Source: Salinisphaera shabanensis E1L3A
GTDB taxonomy: Bacteria > Pseudomonadota > Gammaproteobacteria > Nevskiales > Salinisphaeraceae
Direction of reading: 5' to 3'
DNA length: 64,000 nucleotides
Assembly: GCF_000215955.2 (NCBI RefSeq)
Contig: NZ_AFNV02000005.1
Span: 1 to 64,000 of the forward strand
The notes below the pieces were generated by a model. It saw only the letters and a program-made list of their open reading frames with translations. It had not been told where the DNA came from and ran no database searches. The translations under genes and the position numbers were made by a program. Of the stretch, positions 60,398-64,000 are shown piece after piece (position 1 is the first letter of the stretch; every line of letters starts with the position of its first letter).

Positions 60398-62595
60398 TCA
60401 ACCCCCGAATGGAATACGCGCGGTCAGCCGGATATCGCGACCGGGCGAGAGCGCGTAGCCTTTATAGGTATCCAGAAAACCGCGATAGTCGGTATCGAGC
60501 AGGTTGTGTACGGCCGCATCCAGATGCACGGTCTGGCCAGCGATCTGCGGCGAGAAGCCGGCGCCGAGATCGACCAGAAAATAGCCGTCGGTCGAGGCGG
60601 TGCCGAACGGCGCGCCATCGAACTGCGCGAACAGTTCACCCGGTGCGGCGTCCTTGGCAGCGTAGTAGCGCACCGTCACCGAGCCGCGCGGGGCGCGAAG
60701 CCAGCCATCGCTGGCTGGCGTGAACGTCGCGCCCAGACGTACGTTGTCGGCCGGCAATAGCGGCAATTCGTCGTCGTTATCGCGCCGCTCGCCGTTGACG
60801 GTCTCGGCCGCGGCGTTGAGCGTCAGCCAGGCGTTAACGTCTTTTTCGATCGACAGTTCGGCGCCAATCAGCTCGGCGTCGGCCTGATCGTAGGCCAGTA
60901 CCGGCAAGCCGTTCATGGCCTGGCCGGTATCCCGCAGGAAGGTATAGTTGTCGATCACGTTGCGATAAATCGTGGCCTTGGCCCGCAGCGATTCCGAGAC
61001 CCAGCGCAGCGACAGATCGGTGTTCAGCGAGGTCTCTTCTTCGAGGCTCGAATCGCCGCGCTGGAATGCAGCCACACCGCCATGCTGACCGGCCACATAC
61101 AGCTCGAACAAAGTGGGCGCGCGAAAACCGCGCCCCACGTTAGCCGCAACCGAGAGCCGATCGGTCAGGCTATAGATGCCGCCGAGCGACCCGGTGACCA
61201 CATCGAAATGATGCGGCTCCGCGTCGATCACGCTTTGCGAAGGATTAGCCGTTTTGGAGGCCTCGCCTTCAATTTCGTGATGGTCATAGCGCAGTCCCGC
61301 TTGCAACAACAGGCCGCCGAGCTGTTTCTCCTCGAAAGCAAAGATCGCCGCGTTGTCGATCGTACCGCCGGGCGACAACTGCGTGGTGCCGCGCGATACC
61401 TGGTCCTTGGTCACATACTCGATACCGACCGTACCGCCATCGAGCCCCAGCACCGGCCCGTGCTGGGCTTCCAGGCGTGCCGTGTACTGATCGAACTCGA
61501 TATCGATCGCGTGATCGAAGCCCGCGACTCGCGGCGTGCCAGCAGCATTCGAACGCCGACGGTTGTTCTGCCAGAGCAGGTTCGGCTTCCAGGTGATATT
61601 GCCGGCTTGTTTTTCGCCTGCAAGTTCGATCTGTTCGTTATCGATGTATTGACCGATACCCTCTTCGCCGGCGGCCGGCGGTAGGTTACCGCCCGGCGGT
61701 GGCAACAGAAAATTATGTTCGTCGCTGTAGCGCGCGTAACGGGCGGTCCATTCGCCGCCCGAGTCGTCACGATAGCCCAGAGCAAAGTCGCCGTTGACCT
61801 GTTCGAAGCCGGTAAAGCCGAGACGGCCGGTATAAGCCGGGGCATCCCGGAACTGTTCAGCCGGCGGCGGCGGGAAATAGGTCGGCTCGTCGGGCGTTTC
61901 GATATTGCCCGCGCTACGCCGTATAATGCCGAAGGAATAACCCAGCGTGCCATTGCCGCCAGAGGCCTTGACGCCGGGATCCCACTGGCCGTTGTTGGTC
62001 GAATAACGCGTGAGCGTTTCGCCCTCGAGCGGCCTACCCCAAGCAATCCCGGGCGGCAGAAGATTGATCGCGCCGCCCAGCGCGCTCGAACCATAGAGCA
62101 CGCTGGAAGCGCCGCGTACAACCTCGGCACGATCGATCAGAAACGTATCGGTGGTCGGCATATGGCGCACGCCGTACTGCTGGTGGTCCACGCCCACGCC
62201 GTTCGACAGGATCTTGATACGTTCACCCGACAGCCCGCGTATCACCGGCTTGCCCACACTGTTGCCGGTGCTGATCGAATTCACCCCGCAAGGGCGTCGA
62301 GCGCCTCGCCCAGATTGGTCGCCCCCTTGGCTTCGATTGCGTCGGAGTCGACCACATCGACATCGGCTGCCTGGGATAGCGGACTGCCGGGCAATGGCAC
62401 TCCGGTTACCGAAATCGCCCCAAGCTCATGCCTTGCCCTATCGGCCGGCAACGATAACGTTTCGACATCGCTGTACTGCGCGAATGCCGACAGCGGCAGG
62501 CACAACGCGACGACGCCCCACGGCACGCCCCGATATTGCCCCGTCGTACTGCAAGACCGACGCCGTTCAGTATTCCGGTTTTCAAACGCATTCAT
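60398..62595 (-). pseudogene. znuD: ZnuD-like TonB-dependent receptor, split by a frameshift
   Basis: Two frames join into one receptor. The first (62595-62281) has a signal peptide, ELGAISVTGVPLP and the plug start ending LGEALDALAG. The second (62284-60398, 628 residues) continues with VNSISTGNSVGKPVIRGLSG, the rest of the plug and the beta-barrel, ending HLDAAVHNLLDTDYRGFLDT and IPFGG. The junction is a G tract of four at 62284-62287 where five would keep the frame. Such receptors take up zinc across the outer membrane. A Zur box lies upstream. Confidence 0.82.
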
Positions 62596-62604
62596 GGCTC
62601 TATT

Positions 62605-62623
62605 AATATTATGTAATAACATT
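62605..62623 (-). promoter_or_regulatory. Candidate Zur box upstream of the TonB receptor
   Basis: On the minus strand AATGTTATTACATAATATT matches the Zur consensus at 15 of 18 defined positions. It lies within a larger inverted repeat, CTCTATTAAT (62598) / ATTAATAGAG (62621), 10 bases before the probable start. Confidence 0.72.
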
Positions 62624-62658
62624 AATAGAGCATTCGCGTCAAGAGCCTTCAGGCCATT

Positions 62659-63270
62659 TCAAGCGTCGACGTGAACCAGACCCGCCCAGAACACCCGCCA
62701 GCTCGACGCCAAGCGGCGTTCGTACTCGGCGTGAGAATAGATGAAACGCTGGCTATAGAGCCCGTCCATTAGGCAATAGAACGCATCGAGGAAAGCGCGT
62801 TCGTCGAGCCTATGCCAATAGCCTTCGTTACGCCCCTGGATATACAGCGCGCGCAGCGCCTCGTCGATCCGGGCTTCGTTCTGGGCATTGATGGCACGTA
62901 TCTGGGCATCGAGCGGTTCGGGGGGGAACAACAGACAACGTTTGTAGAACGCGCCCTGCGACTCGGTAAAAATAAACGTACTCAGGTCCTCGACCAGTGC
63001 GTGCAGGCGTTCTTCCGTACACGCCAACTCATAGCGCGCCAGGCTCGCATCCTGGATCGCGAAAAACGCGGCTTCGACCTGTCCGACGAGATACAGGAAC
63101 AGGCTTTCCTTGCTCTCTATATGGTTGTAGAGCGAAGGTTTTCGAATGCCAACACCCTCGGCGATCTGCGCAAGAGTAGTTGCTTCGTAGCCCTGACGCG
63201 CGAACAGCGCGAGGGCCGTCGTTTCAATACGTTCGGCGGTAGAAGCAGCGGCGTCATTCATCGTTCCCAT
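62659..63270 (-). CDS. TetR-family regulator of the SMR pair
   Basis: 203 residues. RIETTALALFARQGYEATTL and IAEGVGIRKPSLYNHIESKE form the helix-turn-helix. Divergent from the two SMR genes with a strong operator between, so it probably represses them. Confidence 0.88.
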   Translation of the reverse strand: MGTMNDAAASTAERIETTALALFARQGYEATTLAQIAEGVGIRKPSLYNHIESKESLFLYLVGQVEAAFFAIQDASLARYELACTEERLHALVEDLSTFIFTESQGAFYKRCLLFPPEPLDAQIRAINAQNEARIDEALRALYIQGRNEGYWHRLDERAFLDAFYCLMDGLYSQRFIYSHAEYERRLASSWRVFWAGLVHVDA

Positions 63271-63300
63271 TCTAGCGCGGCCGGCGTGGCCAGGCCTGCC

Positions 63301-63341
63301 TTGCAGTCCAACCGTATTCGCTTATACTAACGACCGTTAGT
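63301..63341 (+). promoter_or_regulatory. SMR promoter with TetR operator
   Basis: TTGCAG (63301) and TATACT (63323) are separated by 16 bases. ACTAACG-AC-CGTTAGT (63326-63341) is a perfect 7-bp palindrome overlapping the -10 box. Confidence 0.75.
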
Positions 63342-63356
63342 TAGTAGGACCGCATC

Positions 63357-63689
63357 ATGTGGAACATTGCCTGGCTGATTCTGGCTGCGGCCGCTGAAGT
63401 CGGCTGGATTTCGGGCCTTAACGCCGCCGACAGTCCGCTCGACTGGTGCGCGACCGCGGTTTGTGTGATCGCCAGTTTCAGCCTAGCGCTGGTTGCTGCC
63501 CGTCGGCTGCCGGCAACCACGGTCTATATCCTGTTTGTCGGCCTCGGCACGGCCGGCACTGCCCTGCTCGACCATCTGCTGTTCGATATGGGGTTGGAGC
63601 CCACCGCCATGGCCTGGCTGGCGCTGCTGCTTGCCGCGATCTTCGGGCTCAAGCTCACAGCCACGTCGGCGCCGAGCGCGTCGTCGTGA
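63357..63689 (+). CDS. SMR-family efflux subunit 1
   Basis: 110 residues, four membrane segments. The essential Glu14 is present (LAAAAEVGW). Together with the next gene it forms a paired SMR of the YkkCD/EbrAB kind, exporting cationic compounds by proton antiport. The stop overlaps the next start (GTGA). Confidence 0.85.
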   Translation: MWNIAWLILAAAAEVGWISGLNAADSPLDWCATAVCVIASFSLALVAARRLPATTVYILFVGLGTAGTALLDHLLFDMGLEPTAMAWLALLLAAIFGLKLTATSAPSASS

Positions 63690-64000
63690 ACTGGCTCGTT
63701 CTGATCTGTGCCGGCGGCTTCGAAATCGTGGGCGTGGCCGGTTTCGAGCGACTGACACGGAGGATTTATATCTCCGGTCTGCTGCTCGGCGTGGGCGGTT
63801 TCGGGCTGGGACTGGCCTGCTTGCACTACGCCATGCAAAGCATTCCGATGGCAGTCGCCTACGGCGTTTTTACCGGTGTCGGCGCGGTGGGCAGCACGGC
63901 ATTGGGCATCTTTTTCTGGGGCGATTCGGCACGCCCCGCGCGCCTGTTTTGTATTGCCCTGATCGTAATCGCGGTCATCGGACTCAAAACCAGCTACTGA
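63686..64000 (+). CDS. SMR-family efflux subunit 2
   Basis: 104 residues from a GTG. Glu13 lies in CAGGFEIVGVAGF, and SIPMAVAYGVFTGVGAVGST is the conserved third/fourth segment signature. The TGA ends exactly at the window edge. Partner of the preceding gene; in paired SMRs both chains are needed. Confidence 0.85.
   Translation: MNWLVLICAGGFEIVGVAGFERLTRRIYISGLLLGVGGFGLGLACLHYAMQSIPMAVAYGVFTGVGAVGSTALGIFFWGDSARPARLFCIALIVIAVIGLKTSY

Noticed and set aside
62281-62284. Translational coupling (GTGA overlap) of two separate receptor genes.
   Set aside because: The two frames are the plug start and the rest of a single TonB receptor; the second would lack a signal peptide, so a frameshift is more likely.

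Overview
The window looks like chromosomal DNA of a GC-rich gammaproteobacterium. The block dapF - DUF484 - xerC - hslV - hslU - DUF971 (34991-40167) is a typical gammaproteobacterial order, and the metabolic genes and transporters suggest a marine or halotolerant heterotroph of the Salinisphaera type. The genus is an inference; no rRNA or other taxonomic marker is present.

Layout. (1) 1-4680 is an accessory island: an array of small, AT-richer genes, all on the minus strand and each followed by an integron attC recombination site (nine sites), with no integrase gene in the window. (2) 4687-12069 holds a secreted small protein, then a minus-strand operon (molybdopterin oxidoreductase fused to a ferredoxin reductase and a 2Fe-2S domain, an ornithine-cyclodeaminase-family enzyme, a short-chain fatty acid transporter) facing a divergent LysR regulator. 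(3) 12395-18032 is a purine/allantoin catabolism cluster (allE, GntR regulator, puuE allantoinase, allA, NCS1 permease, Asp/Glu racemase-family protein). (4) 18058-23498 holds lipoproteins, a class A beta-lactamase and a thiolase. (5) 23628-28166 is a PaoABC-type aldehyde oxidoreductase operon with a divergent TetR regulator. (6) 28310-33134 holds a small acidic protein, a NIT-domain chemoreceptor, a diguanylate cyclase and a phosphoesterase remnant. (7) 33481-41830 is housekeeping (quinone-oxidoreductase-like MDR with ArsR, hslUV, xerC, dapF) followed by a metal-homeostasis group (PCu(A)C-like lipoprotein, MerC, Zur). (8) 42038-46597 is a liv-type ABC importer. (9) 47363-56159 is a valine-degradation operon (mmsA, acyl-CoA dehydrogenase, enoyl-CoA hydratase, HIBCH-like, mmsB, acyl-CoA ligase) with a divergent AraC regulator. 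(10) 56280-64000 holds an orphan liv-type binding protein, a membrane sulfatase, an SmtB-like sensor with a His-rich protein, a frameshifted ZnuD-like TonB receptor, and a paired SMR efflux system under a TetR regulator.

The genes work together in a few clear ways. Sequences resembling Zur boxes lie at the MerC/PCu(A)C divergent promoter and in front of the ZnuD-like receptor; with zur and the SmtB-like sensor they suggest a two-way zinc response. The allantoin and valine clusters each carry their own regulator, and several divergent promoters show clear palindromic operators.

The most unusual signals are a pair of ~282-bp intergenic elements (17012-17293 and 46708-46990) whose arms differ in sequence yet remain self-complementary within each copy; the integrase-less cassette array, which includes a probable PD-(D/E)XK nuclease and a two-gene cassette with a 53-residue charged protein; and the 1135-residue molybdoenzyme-reductase-ferredoxin fusion.
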